Source: Acidobacteriota bacterium
GTDB lineage: Bacteria > Acidobacteriota > Vicinamibacteria > Vicinamibacterales > UBA8438
Reading direction: 5' to 3'
DNA: 10,754 nucleotides
Assembly (NCBI GenBank): GCA_003533545.1
Contig: DQEK01000202.1
Coordinates: 1-10,754 of the forward strand
How positions within the stretch are numbered: position 1 is the first letter of the stretch; each line of letters begins with the position of its first letter. Below the pieces are notes generated by a model, which was given only the letters and a program-made list of their open reading frames with translations, had not been told where the DNA came from and did no database searches. Position numbers and translations under genes: made by a program. This document shows positions 1 to 7,156 of this stretch, in pieces.

Positions 1-599
1 GTAGACCCATGCAAACCGAGATTCACCCTGACAAGAAAACTACCCGGCTTGGTGCCGATAGAGACCTCGGCGCCCACATCTCCGTCGCGTACGGCCCAGG
101 GGATGTGACTGCCGCTCTTGCCGGTCACCGCCTGGTCGCCATTGCCGAAGTGGACGTACCAAGCGAGGTCGGGCTCCGAAGAGTAACTTCTGCTCGACCA
201 GGATTGGCGCTCTTGGACGTTGAGAAACAGGCCAGGATTGGTGAACGATACTCCTTCGACGGCGAACAGGTGGCCCATCTCGCTGTTCGTGCAGCCAGCG
301 CCCCTGCAGGTTTCGTCAGACGTGATGGGAAGCCGCCAGTCGGAAAAGCCGCCAATCGTCAGGCCTCCCGCCCACGCCCGGGCTTCATCCCAAGTCATCT
401 CCCCGTTTGGGTCAAAGCCGGACGTCTTCGCCCAGTTCGCGTCGCCGAGCCAGGTGATTCTTTGGGTGCTATCGTAGATGAGCTTCACTCCATTGTACCA
501 GCCCCGGTCGATCAGCTCTGCCCGGCTATCGGCGACACATCCAAAACACAGGGCTGCTGTCACGAGCGCCGAGACCCATCTGTCAGTTCTTTTCATCAT
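1..599 (-). CDS. Secreted DUF1566 (Lcl C-terminal) domain protein, partial: 3' end lies beyond the left edge
   Basis: Reading the minus strand from the ATG at 599 gives 199 codons without a stop to the window edge, so the C-terminus is missing. The N-terminus has a basic MMKR start, a hydrophobic stretch at about residues 9-22 and a plausible signal peptidase site after SRA (residue 27). The rest matches the DUF1566/Lcl_C pattern: IYDSTQRITWLGDANWAKTS (41-60), then MTWDEARAWAGGL (68-80), the hallmark IGGFSDWRLP (82-91), AWYVHFGNG (146-154) and WAVRDGD (168-174). The family is common in exported bacterial proteins, often with PEP-CTERM tails; its biochemical role is not established. Four Cys are seen (18, 21, 98, 103); 98 and 103 could form a disulfide. 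A GAGGGG stretch lies just upstream. It is 3 bases from the first ATG and 6 from the second, so the start may really be at 596. The gene follows the ankyrin gene on the same strand after about 93 bases. The family call is firm; the function is unknown. Confidence 0.85.
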   Translation of the reverse strand, partial: MMKRTDRWVSALVTAALCFGCVADSRAELIDRGWYNGVKLIYDSTQRITWLGDANWAKTSGFDPNGEMTWDEARAWAGGLTIGGFSDWRLPITSDETCRGAGCTNSEMGHLFAVEGVSFTNPGLFLNVQERQSWSSRSYSSEPDLAWYVHFGNGDQAVTGKSGSHIPWAVRDGDVGAEVSIGTKPGSFLVRVNLGLHGS

Positions 600-659
600 G
601 CCCCTCGCATCGAGGTGCCAATGTCCAGGCAAGGAATCGGCAACTCTGGTTTAGGCTGC

Positions 660-690
660 AACCCGTGGGGCCGGGTCCAGCGGACGGGTT
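660..690. repeat. Inverted repeat between the ankyrin and DUF1566 genes
   Basis: AACCCGT at 660-666 is perfectly complementary to ACGGGTT at 684-690, separated by a 17-base GC-rich loop. It lies just past the TAA stop of the ankyrin gene. No T-run follows on either strand, so it is at best a weak or Rho-assisted terminator, or chance. I saw no convincing promoter for the DUF1566 gene in the 93-base gap. Confidence 0.3.
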
Positions 691-692
691 AA

Positions 693-2009
693 TTACCTTG
701 AGGTATCTCGAACGCGCTCGGCAGTCAGTCGGTGCATCAGTTCGATAGTGTGTGTTGGCGCCTCGTATTCAGCTTCCTCCAACGGCGTTCGTCCGTGGTG
801 GTCCAGTGTCTCGAAGTCGGCGTCATGCACCGCTAGGTACTCGACGATTTCGTCCTCACCCGCTCGGATAGCTGTGTGCAGGGCACTCGGGCGGCCGGGG
901 GGGGAGACATTCACGTCCAGACCCATCTCGACGAGCAGTTGCACCGCTTCCAATTCCCGGCTGCGGGTCGCGAGCAGCACGGCGCCTCCGCCCTCGTTGG
1001 TCTCGTCGGCTGAGTTGGCCCCCAAAGCGAGCAATGTTTCCAACATCGCTACGTTGCCAGACTGAGCCGCCGTGAGAAAGGGCGTTAGCCCGGTGGTTCG
1101 CCGCGCGGAAGGAGTTGCATCCTGGGCCGGCTGGAGACGGGCGTGCAGGTTTGCGCCCCGTGCCACCAGGTCACGCGCTAGTTCAGTGTTTCCCTGGGTC
1201 ACGGCGGCATGCAGCGGGGTGCCGCCATTACGGTCGCGCGCGTTCACGTCCGCACCTTGGTCGAGCATGAGCCGAATCACGGCTTCATGTCCTCCCGCAA
1301 GGGCAATGAGGAACGCGTTACTGCCGTCGGCGGCAGTGACGTGCGGATTGGCCCCGGCTGCGATTAGGGCCCTCGCACTGGTGGCGTCTCCGTATTCGGC
1401 CGCGAAGAGGACCGGACTGAAACCGTTTGTTGATTTTGCGTTGACGTCCGCGCCTCGGTTGATTAACGCGTTGGCGATCAGGGGCGATTCACCCGAGATA
1501 GCCCACATCAAAGGGGTTTGTCCCATCCTGGCCTCAGCGACGTTGGGGTCGGCACCACGGCCAAGAAGCAGGCGCACGAGTTCAGCGTTACCGCCGTGAA
1601 TTGATGCCAGAAGCGGGGTGTCGCCGCTCCAACGTGCGACGTTCACGTCGGCCCCGGCATCGAGCAGTAGGCGCGCTAGTTCGAGATTGCCATTAGCACT
1701 GGAGAGCAGGAGCGGAGTTTCGCCATTGTCGTCGGTGGCGTTCGGATCGGCGCCCGCTTCAAGCAGTGTCTTGGCGATTCCAATGTCGTTACGCAGGGCG
1801 GCCCAGGCCAGCGGGGTCGAGCCATCGTCTCGCACAGCTCGCACGTTAACCCCGGACTCGACGAGCTCGAGGACCGCGTCACGGTCCCGCCGTTGCACTG
1901 CCTGGAAGAGCTCGAGATCGCCGGCAGCCGGAACAACGTTTTGCGCATGCACCAGTGGAGCAGCCGTGTTCAGCAACATCAACCAGCAGACCCAATGCGT
2001 CCTTCCCAT
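693..2009 (-). CDS. Exported ankyrin-repeat protein (about 12 repeats)
   Basis: This 438-residue protein has a short N-terminal hydrophobic segment (CWLMLLNTAAPLV, residues 8-20) ending in HAQ, consistent with a Sec signal peptide cleaved near residue 23. From about residue 31 to the C-terminus it is almost wholly ankyrin repeats of about 33 residues. I count about 12, with recurring G-x-TPL at the helix starts and GADVN/GADPN at the loops. The eighth repeat carries an insertion of about 12 residues around the PAQDATPSARRTT segment. Ankyrin repeats bind other proteins and have no catalytic role by themselves. An exported version next to a divergent DUF1592/DUF1552 pair suggests a periplasmic scaffold or partner for that system; this is inference. 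No strong Shine-Dalgarno sequence precedes the ATG at 2009. An internal Met at residue 11 is an alternative start, though it would shorten the signal peptide. The start lies 7 bases from the divergent gene. The fold is certain; the partner is unknown. Confidence 0.92.
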   Translation of the reverse strand: MGRTHWVCWLMLLNTAAPLVHAQNVVPAAGDLELFQAVQRRDRDAVLELVESGVNVRAVRDDGSTPLAWAALRNDIGIAKTLLEAGADPNATDDNGETPLLLSSANGNLELARLLLDAGADVNVARWSGDTPLLASIHGGNAELVRLLLGRGADPNVAEARMGQTPLMWAISGESPLIANALINRGADVNAKSTNGFSPVLFAAEYGDATSARALIAAGANPHVTAADGSNAFLIALAGGHEAVIRLMLDQGADVNARDRNGGTPLHAAVTQGNTELARDLVARGANLHARLQPAQDATPSARRTTGLTPFLTAAQSGNVAMLETLLALGANSADETNEGGGAVLLATRSRELEAVQLLVEMGLDVNVSPPGRPSALHTAIRAGEDEIVEYLAVHDADFETLDHHGRTPLEEAEYEAPTHTIELMHRLTAERVRDTSR

Positions 2010-2016
2010 AGGTCAA

Positions 2017-4344
2017 ATGTTAGACTCGGTCGTAGTGGTTAGACAACTGTTCTCGACAGTCTCGGTGGCGGTGATCCTTCTCTTGGTGCATCCCGCGCCG
2101 GTGCGGAGCCAACGGCCGAGCGTTGACTTACCCGGTGAGGTCTTTGAATCTACGGTGAACCGCTACTGTGTCGGTTGCCACAATGACCGTACCCGGACCG
2201 CGGGACTAACGTTGGTTGGTGTGAGCGCCTTTGAGGTCGCCGCGTTGGCCCCCGTGCTTGAAAAGGTAATGCAGAAGCTACGGGCCGGTGAGATGCCCCC
2301 AGCTGGACGGCCCGGTCCGGACGCAGTCACGGTGACGAATCTCGTGACATGGCTCGAAACCGAGCTCGACCAAGTCGCGGTCGAGGACCCGAATCCAGGC
2401 GCTCCGGCGATCCATCGGCTGAATAGGGTCGAGTATGGGAACACGGTTCGAGACCTACTGGGGCTTGACATTGACCATGCGCGCGATCTGCCGGCTGACG
2501 ACTCCGGGTATGGGTTCGATAACATCGCTGACGTCCTGACGGTTTCACCGCTGCACATCGAGAAGTACATCGCTGCAGCTCGACGAATCAGCCGACTCGC
2601 AGTCGGCACGGTGACGCCTCGAGCGGTGGTCGAGAAATATTCACCACCGTCCGGGACCCGAGACGAGGCGATTGACGGGCTGCCGCCGAACGTGCGCGGC
2701 GGCATCCTGTTTAAACATTTTTTTGCGTTCGATGCCGAATACGTGTTCACCGTGCGGGTCCGCGGGCGCCGCGCGCCCGGTCTGCCTGCCCCGAAACTCG
2801 ATCTGCGCGTGGATGGGGTGCGAACGCGGCTTTTCGATGCGGACTTCGACGGACAGGAAGCTAACCAGGGAACCCGAAATTTCGAATTACGGTTGCGGCT
2901 GTCCGCGGGTGAACACGAAATTGCCGCCGGTTTTCTCACGGAGTACGCGAAGACCGAAGGTAGCGAGATGCGTGAACCTAACGGGGTCTCCGTTGACTAC
3001 CTGCTCGTTGGTGGGCCATTTACGCCGACCGGCCCAGGAGAGACTGAGAGTCGCCGACGAATTTTTGTGTGCAGGCCGGAAGTTGGCGGACCAAAGGAGC
3101 CCTGTGCGAGGGAGATTCTGGGGAGACTGGCCAGGCTCGCCTATCGACGTCCGGTCACGGTGGCTGACGTTGATCCTCTAGTTGAGTTATTTACGGTCGG
3201 ACTTACGGACGGTGGAAGCTTCGATGATGGCATTGAGATGGGCCTGAGTGGTGTGCTCGTGTCGCCGAATTTCCTTTTTCGGACAGTACGTGCCCCGGAG
3301 GGGCTTGAGCCTGGAGATCTGTATCGTCTCGGGAACATTGACTTGGCGTCGCGGCTTTCATTTTTCTTGTGGAGCAGCATCCCAGATGACGAGTTGCTCG
3401 GGTTAGCAGAAGAGGGGCGGCTCGACGAACCTGGCGTGCTGTCGTCTCAGATCGCGCGGATGCTAGCTGATCCGAGGGCGAGGGCGTTGGTTGACAACTT
3501 CGGTGGGCAGTGGCTGCACCTTCGCAACGTGGCGGATTGGACACCAGACCCTGAACGATTCACACAGTTCGACGAGGGGCTCCGCCATGCTTTTCAACGT
3601 GAAACAGAGGAGTTCCTGGGACATCTGATTCGCAAGGACCAGAGTGTCTTGGACCTGATCGATGCCGACTACACGTTTCTTAACGAGCGCTTGGCAGCGT
3701 TCTACGGCATAGAGGGAGTAGAGGGGGGCTACTTTCGTCGTGTGTCGTTGGCGGGCACCCCACGTCGTGGCATCTTGACCCACGGCAGTGTGTTGATGGT
3801 GACGTCGTATCCGACCCGGACGTCGCCGGTACTACGGGGCAAGTGGGTACTCGAGAATCTGCTGGGTGCGCCCCCTCCTCCACCCCCGCCTGACGTGCCG
3901 ACGCTCGCCAGTAGTGCCGAGACCTCAGCGGGCAATTTGCGAAAAGCGTTAGAGCTACACCGCGCTAGCCCGGCATGCGCCGTCTGTCACGCACGACTCG
4001 ACCCGATTGGGTTTGCCTTGGAGAACTTCGACGCGGTAGGCGCCTACCGGACTGAGGATGACGGCGTGGCGGTAGAGGCGTCCGGAGCGCTGCCCGACGG
4101 GACGCTGGTCGATGGACCAGCTGGACTGCGAGGCGTGTTGCTAGCTCGTCGGCACGAGTTTGTCGAAGCACTGGCCGAGAAGTTGCTAACCTACGCAGTC
4201 GGCCGGGGCCTGGAGTGGTACGACCGGCCAGCTGTGCGGGAGATTAGGAGACGAGCCCAGTCGGGGGACTATCGGTTTTCTGCACTGGTCGCTGCCGTCG
4301 TCGATAGCGTACCATTCAGGATGAGGAGGATCCCGGAGTCATGA
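2017..4344 (+). CDS. DUF1592-family multidomain cytochrome-like protein (PSCyt1/DUF1587/DUF1595/DUF1592/DUF1588/DUF1585)
   Basis: With the ATG at 2017 this is 775 residues. A signal peptide is seen (hydrophobic residues about 11-25, possible cleavage after VRSQ). The first domain resembles planctomycete cytochrome c (PSCyt1): CVGCH at 51-55 would bind haem c, and Met92 in GEMPP is a candidate axial ligand. DUF1587 follows at about 131-195 (HRLNRVEYGNTVRDLLGL), then a beta-rich region at about 225-335, DUF1595 (about 365-425), DUF1592 (about 435-567, LASRLSFFLWSSIPDDEL) and DUF1588 (about 578-680). DUF1588 carries the typical poly-proline run (619-625) and a second CXXCH, CAVCH at 654-658. DUF1585 ends the protein (about 700-770). 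The order and length are those of complete family members. The frame stays open upstream to 1618, but that part is antisense to the ankyrin gene; 2017 has a modest AGG five bases upstream and gives a proper signal peptide. A GTG at 2035 is an alternative. It overlaps the next gene by ATGA. The substrate is unknown; an envelope redox role is inferred from the haem motifs. Confidence 0.9.
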   Translation: MLDSVVVVRQLFSTVSVAVILLLVHPAPVRSQRPSVDLPGEVFESTVNRYCVGCHNDRTRTAGLTLVGVSAFEVAALAPVLEKVMQKLRAGEMPPAGRPGPDAVTVTNLVTWLETELDQVAVEDPNPGAPAIHRLNRVEYGNTVRDLLGLDIDHARDLPADDSGYGFDNIADVLTVSPLHIEKYIAAARRISRLAVGTVTPRAVVEKYSPPSGTRDEAIDGLPPNVRGGILFKHFFAFDAEYVFTVRVRGRRAPGLPAPKLDLRVDGVRTRLFDADFDGQEANQGTRNFELRLRLSAGEHEIAAGFLTEYAKTEGSEMREPNGVSVDYLLVGGPFTPTGPGETESRRRIFVCRPEVGGPKEPCAREILGRLARLAYRRPVTVADVDPLVELFTVGLTDGGSFDDGIEMGLSGVLVSPNFLFRTVRAPEGLEPGDLYRLGNIDLASRLSFFLWSSIPDDELLGLAEEGRLDEPGVLSSQIARMLADPRARALVDNFGGQWLHLRNVADWTPDPERFTQFDEGLRHAFQRETEEFLGHLIRKDQSVLDLIDADYTFLNERLAAFYGIEGVEGGYFRRVSLAGTPRRGILTHGSVLMVTSYPTRTSPVLRGKWVLENLLGAPPPPPPPDVPTLASSAETSAGNLRKALELHRASPACAVCHARLDPIGFALENFDAVGAYRTEDDGVAVEASGALPDGTLVDGPAGLRGVLLARRHEFVEALAEKLLTYAVGRGLEWYDRPAVREIRRRAQSGDYRFSALVAAVVDSVPFRMRRIPES

Positions 4345-5678
4345 CCATGGGGACAGCATTGCCGCGTCGTACCTTCCTGAGGGGTATGGGGACCGCTGTG
4401 GCCCTGCCGTTTCTCGATGCGATGACCCCGGCGTTCGCCGCACCGAGCGCCTCGATCACCCGCGTGGCGTTCGTCTACACCGCCAACGGCGTCATTATGA
4501 AGGACTGGACGCCAGCCGAAGAGGGCGCCGGATTTACTCTGACGAACACTCTTTTGCCGGTGGCCCCGTTCCACGACCAGCTATTGGTCGTCAGTGGTCT
4601 GGCCCACCGCAACGGTGAGGCGCTCGGTGACGGACCTGGTGACCATGCCCGAGCGGGCGCCAGCTGGCTCACCGGGGCACACCCGAAAAAAACCCGGGGA
4701 GCTGACATTCGCAACGGCCTGTCGGTCGATCAGATGCTGGCTGAGGACATTGGGCGGAGTACTCCGCTGCCGTCACTTGAGTTAGGGCTGCAGGACGTGC
4801 GCATGGTCGGTGGATGCGATTCTGGCTACAGTTGCGCTTATAGCAACACCCTTTCGTGGAGCTCTCCGACGACGCCGCTTCCGTATGAAACCAACCCACG
4901 CCGGGTGTTCGAACGATTGTTCGGCGACGGCGATACAACTGACCCGGCGGTACGCGCGGTGCAGTCGCGCCAGAATCAGAGTCTGCTCGATTTCGTCATC
5001 GACGACGCTAACCGTCTCAATCCGAGTCTCGGGGTCGGTGACCGACGCAAATTGAGCGACTATCTGGACTCGGTCCGTGAGGTGGAGCGTCGTATTCAGA
5101 ACGTCGAACGCCAGGAGCAGGTTGAACTGCCCGCTTTGGATCGGCCGGATGGAGTGCCGCCGACGTTTGAGGAACACGTACAGTTGATGAGCGACCTGGT
5201 CGCTATCGCATTCCAGGCCGACCTGACTCGGGTAGTCACGTTGATGTACAGCCGCGAAGGTGGCAACCGGACCTATCGGTCCATTGGCGTCCCGGATGCT
5301 CATCATGGGTTGTCGCATCATCAAAACGATTCTGAGCGCATGGCGCGGCTGCAGCTGATCGACCGACACCATGTCGCGATGCTCGCGTACTTTCTTGGGA
5401 AGCTTCAGGACGCTCAGGATGAAAACGGGTCGGTTCTTGATAACTCGATGGTGGTCTACGGCAGCAGCCTGAGCGACTCCAACGCCCACACCCACGACAA
5501 CCTGCCGACGCTTCTGGCCGGTGGCGGTAGCGGTGCTTTACGTGGCGGGCGTCACCTGCGTTATCCCGATGGCACCCCGATGACCAACCTCTTCGTGACT
5601 ATGCTCGACAAGCTCGGTTCCCACCGCGATGCGGTCGGCGACAGTACCGGTCACATCGAGCACTTGAGTGGCCTATAA
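4341..5678 (+). CDS. Tat-exported DUF1552 protein
   Basis: This 445-residue protein starts at an ATG overlapping the upstream TGA (ATGA, 4341-4344), which suggests translational coupling with the DUF1592 gene. The N-terminus carries a twin-arginine signal: RRTFLRG at 9-15, a hydrophobic stretch, then AFAA at 31-34 as the likely cleavage site. The mature part matches DUF1552: VAFVYTANGV (42-51), GDHARAGASWLTG (100-112), the Cys-containing block around 157-173 with Cys159 and Cys165, NPRRVFERLFGDG (185-197), and a His-rich block HHGLSHH at 321-327. The segment VVYGSSLSD...HTHDNLP (371-389) recalls the metal-site region of DUF1501/sulfatase-like folds. DUF1552 genes are habitually found beside DUF1592 genes, as here. 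The reaction is unknown to me. The Tat signal implies folding, perhaps with a metal, before export. A second ATG at 4347 would also keep the Tat motif. Confidence 0.92.
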   Translation: MTMGTALPRRTFLRGMGTAVALPFLDAMTPAFAAPSASITRVAFVYTANGVIMKDWTPAEEGAGFTLTNTLLPVAPFHDQLLVVSGLAHRNGEALGDGPGDHARAGASWLTGAHPKKTRGADIRNGLSVDQMLAEDIGRSTPLPSLELGLQDVRMVGGCDSGYSCAYSNTLSWSSPTTPLPYETNPRRVFERLFGDGDTTDPAVRAVQSRQNQSLLDFVIDDANRLNPSLGVGDRRKLSDYLDSVREVERRIQNVERQEQVELPALDRPDGVPPTFEEHVQLMSDLVAIAFQADLTRVVTLMYSREGGNRTYRSIGVPDAHHGLSHHQNDSERMARLQLIDRHHVAMLAYFLGKLQDAQDENGSVLDNSMVVYGSSLSDSNAHTHDNLPTLLAGGGSGALRGGRHLRYPDGTPMTNLFVTMLDKLGSHRDAVGDSTGHIEHLSGL

Positions 5679-5746
5679 CACCGGCGGCTTTCCCAGTTCT
5701 CTGATTGCGACGCGATACCGCTACGTCCAGGGGTGACGGTATCGAC

Positions 5747-7012
5747 GTGTCCCTTTTGCGCCTGTTAGGTCTGCCCGTCTATCTGCCCTCGGCGCTCATG
5801 GCTGTCGGGCAGATGGCGCTGCTGGTGGTGCTCCCCCTCTACGTGCTCGACCTTGGCGCTGGCACGGCGGTGGCCGCGCTGGTCTTCACTATGCGCGGGT
5901 TGGGCAGCGTTGTCGTTAATGTGCCGGCTAGCTTTTTCATCGAGCGGTACGGACACCGAACCAGCATGGCAGCGGCCAACGGGTTGATGTCTCTGGCCGC
6001 CCTGGTTATCGCGCTTTCCGGGTCGAGCTTAGTGGTCGCAGGGGGGACATTGTTGTTCGGAGCCGGCATGGGCGCCTGGCTGCTTTCCCGACTCGCCTTC
6101 ATTACCCATTTGGTACCAAACGTGCGACGGGGGACTGCACTTTCTGGTCTCGCCGGCCTCCAACGGATGGGCCTGTTGGTGGGACCAGTACTGGGCGGCT
6201 TTGGCGTTGGGTCCGTTGGCTATCGTGCCGTGTTTCTTGCCATCGCCTGCACGGCGTTGGTGACGGCATTGATCATCTGGGTGTCTATCCCTACGTCAGT
6301 GTCTACGTGCGAGACCAGCGAGAGTCTGGAATTCGCGTCGGAGAGTTCTCGTGAACTGACCGATCGTGCGGCATGGCCATCCGGAATGCTGGCTCTCGTG
6401 CCGACTATTCTGCGACGTTATCGGGGCATTTTTCTAAGCGCTGGCCTATTCGTCTTCTCGTTGCAGATGCTGCGTGAGCAGCGTCGCTTATTGGTCGTGC
6501 TTTGGGGCACCAGTCTAGGTCTCGAGGTCGATGACCTGGGACTCATCGTCAGTCTCGCTGCGGCGGTCGACATGGCGATGTTTCCGGTCGCCGGCTTTGT
6601 CATGGATCACTGGGGTCGGAAAGCCGCCGGCGGAAGCTGCATTGGAGTGCTTTCGGTGGCCATGGGACTGTTGCCCTTCACCGAGACAGCCACGGCTTTT
6701 GCCCTTGTTGTCCTGCTGGCTGGACTCGGGAATGGACTCGGGAGCGGCATCATTCTAACGATGGGGTCCGACGTGGCTCCTCGCCGCGGTACCAGTCAGT
6801 TTTTGGGGGTCTGGCGCATGGTTGGTGATGTTGGTGCTCTTACAGGACCGCTGCTGACCTCAGTCGTGGCGTCGCTCACGGTTGCGCTCGGACTCTCGTC
6901 GGTCATTGGGTTGGTTGGGGGAGTGGTGCTCTGCCTATTTGTAGACGAAACGCTGTCGGTGGCGGTCGACAGTCACCAGGGAAGTGAGAGAGAATCCCGG
7001 GACGCGCGATAG
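5747..7012 (+). CDS. MFS transporter (12 membrane segments, drug/sugar efflux type)
   Basis: The protein is 421 residues from the GTG at 5747, or 435 from the TTG at 5705, the first possible start after an in-frame TGA. I prefer 5747 because AGGGGTGA lies about 10-13 bases upstream, whereas nothing like a ribosome-binding site precedes the TTG. The chain alternates hydrophobic helices in two halves joined by a polar linker at about residues 182-225, as in the major facilitator superfamily. The loop 2-3 motif A is a variant, IERYGHR at 65-71; the equivalent loop 8-9 motif is better kept, MDHWGRK at 286-292. The PRRGTSQFLGVWRMVGDVGALTGP region (345-368) resembles multidrug-type MFS proteins. 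It would act in the inner membrane; substrate and direction cannot be read from the sequence. It lies 68 bases after the DUF1552 gene on the same strand, so co-transcription is possible. A stem-loop overlaps its stop codon. Confidence 0.88.
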   Translation: MSLLRLLGLPVYLPSALMAVGQMALLVVLPLYVLDLGAGTAVAALVFTMRGLGSVVVNVPASFFIERYGHRTSMAAANGLMSLAALVIALSGSSLVVAGGTLLFGAGMGAWLLSRLAFITHLVPNVRRGTALSGLAGLQRMGLLVGPVLGGFGVGSVGYRAVFLAIACTALVTALIIWVSIPTSVSTCETSESLEFASESSRELTDRAAWPSGMLALVPTILRRYRGIFLSAGLFVFSLQMLREQRRLLVVLWGTSLGLEVDDLGLIVSLAAAVDMAMFPVAGFVMDHWGRKAAGGSCIGVLSVAMGLLPFTETATAFALVVLLAGLGNGLGSGIILTMGSDVAPRRGTSQFLGVWRMVGDVGALTGPLLTSVVASLTVALGLSSVIGLVGGVVLCLFVDETLSVAVDSHQGSERESRDAR

Positions 7013-7017
7013 TCCCG
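6998..7017 (+). terminator. Short GC-rich stem-loop spanning the MFS stop codon
   Basis: CGGGAC (6998-7003) pairs perfectly with GTCCCG (7012-7017) around the 8-base loop GCGCGATA; the TAG stop is at 7010-7012. No T-run follows, so it is not a standard intrinsic terminator. It could slow ribosome or exonuclease passage, or assist a Rho-dependent end between the transporter and the next gene. It could also be chance in GC-rich DNA. Confidence 0.3.
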
Positions 7018-7108
7018 CCTCAGATTGCGGTGGAGATGTTCAAAGAAACCACCCTGGCAGTAGTCGTGAACCTACGCGGATTGATTATTGTGCGCGTTCT
7101 GTAGAGCA

Positions 7109-7140
7109 GGGGTCTGCCCGGCTTGTGTGCCGACGACCCC
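7109..7140 (+). promoter_or_regulatory. Two-tier hairpin in the leader of the PQQ dehydrogenase gene
   Basis: GGGGTC (7109-7114) pairs with GACCCC (7135-7140). Inside, after a small asymmetric internal loop, CGGC (7119-7122) pairs with GCCG (7129-7132) around the loop TTGTGT. The structure ends 7 bases before the GGGGGA ribosome-binding stretch (7148-7153) of the next gene. It could be an attenuator or a structured 5' leader, or a terminator of the upstream transcript lacking a U-tract. I do not recognise a riboswitch class. Confidence 0.4.
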
Positions 7141-7156
7141 GTGGAATGGGGGAAAA

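Noticed and set aside
605..626. Sigma-54-like TGGCAC...GC on the minus strand upstream of the DUF1566 gene
   Set aside because: The spacing is one base off the required GG-to-GC distance, and transcription would start at the ATG itself.
9..692. Plus-strand open frame of 227 codons at the left edge
   Set aside because: It is antisense to the DUF1566 gene, has no recognisable domain, and the minus-strand reading shows strong family motifs and a signal peptide.
1072..1599. Long plus-strand open frame within the ankyrin gene
   Set aside because: Low-complexity composition caused by the antisense of GC-rich repeat codons; no start signal or domain.
1200..2000. Apparent DNA repeats in the ankyrin region
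   Set aside because: They are the codon-level echo of the 33-residue protein repeats, not a separate DNA repeat element.
1618..2016. N-terminal extension of the DUF1592 frame from a GTG at 1618
   Set aside because: It is Ser/Arg/Ala-rich, lies wholly antisense to the ankyrin coding region apart from its last few bases, and would bury the signal peptide internally.
2163..2939. Minus-strand open frame of 258 codons inside the DUF1592 gene
   Set aside because: Composition is Ser/Arg/Pro-rich with no domain, and the opposite strand carries clear family blocks.
3870..3895. C-rich tract in the DUF1592 gene that could suggest a slippage or frameshift site
   Set aside because: It encodes the poly-proline run usual for the family at this place, and the frame continues intact.
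4782..5495. Minus-strand open frame of 237 codons inside the DUF1552 gene
   Set aside because: Antisense shadow; the DUF1552 signatures on the plus strand cover the same bases.
7088..7156. Upstream extension of the quinoprotein frame from GTG 7088
   Set aside because: It adds a Cys-rich stretch ahead of the signal peptide, has no ribosome-binding site, and overlaps the leader hairpin.
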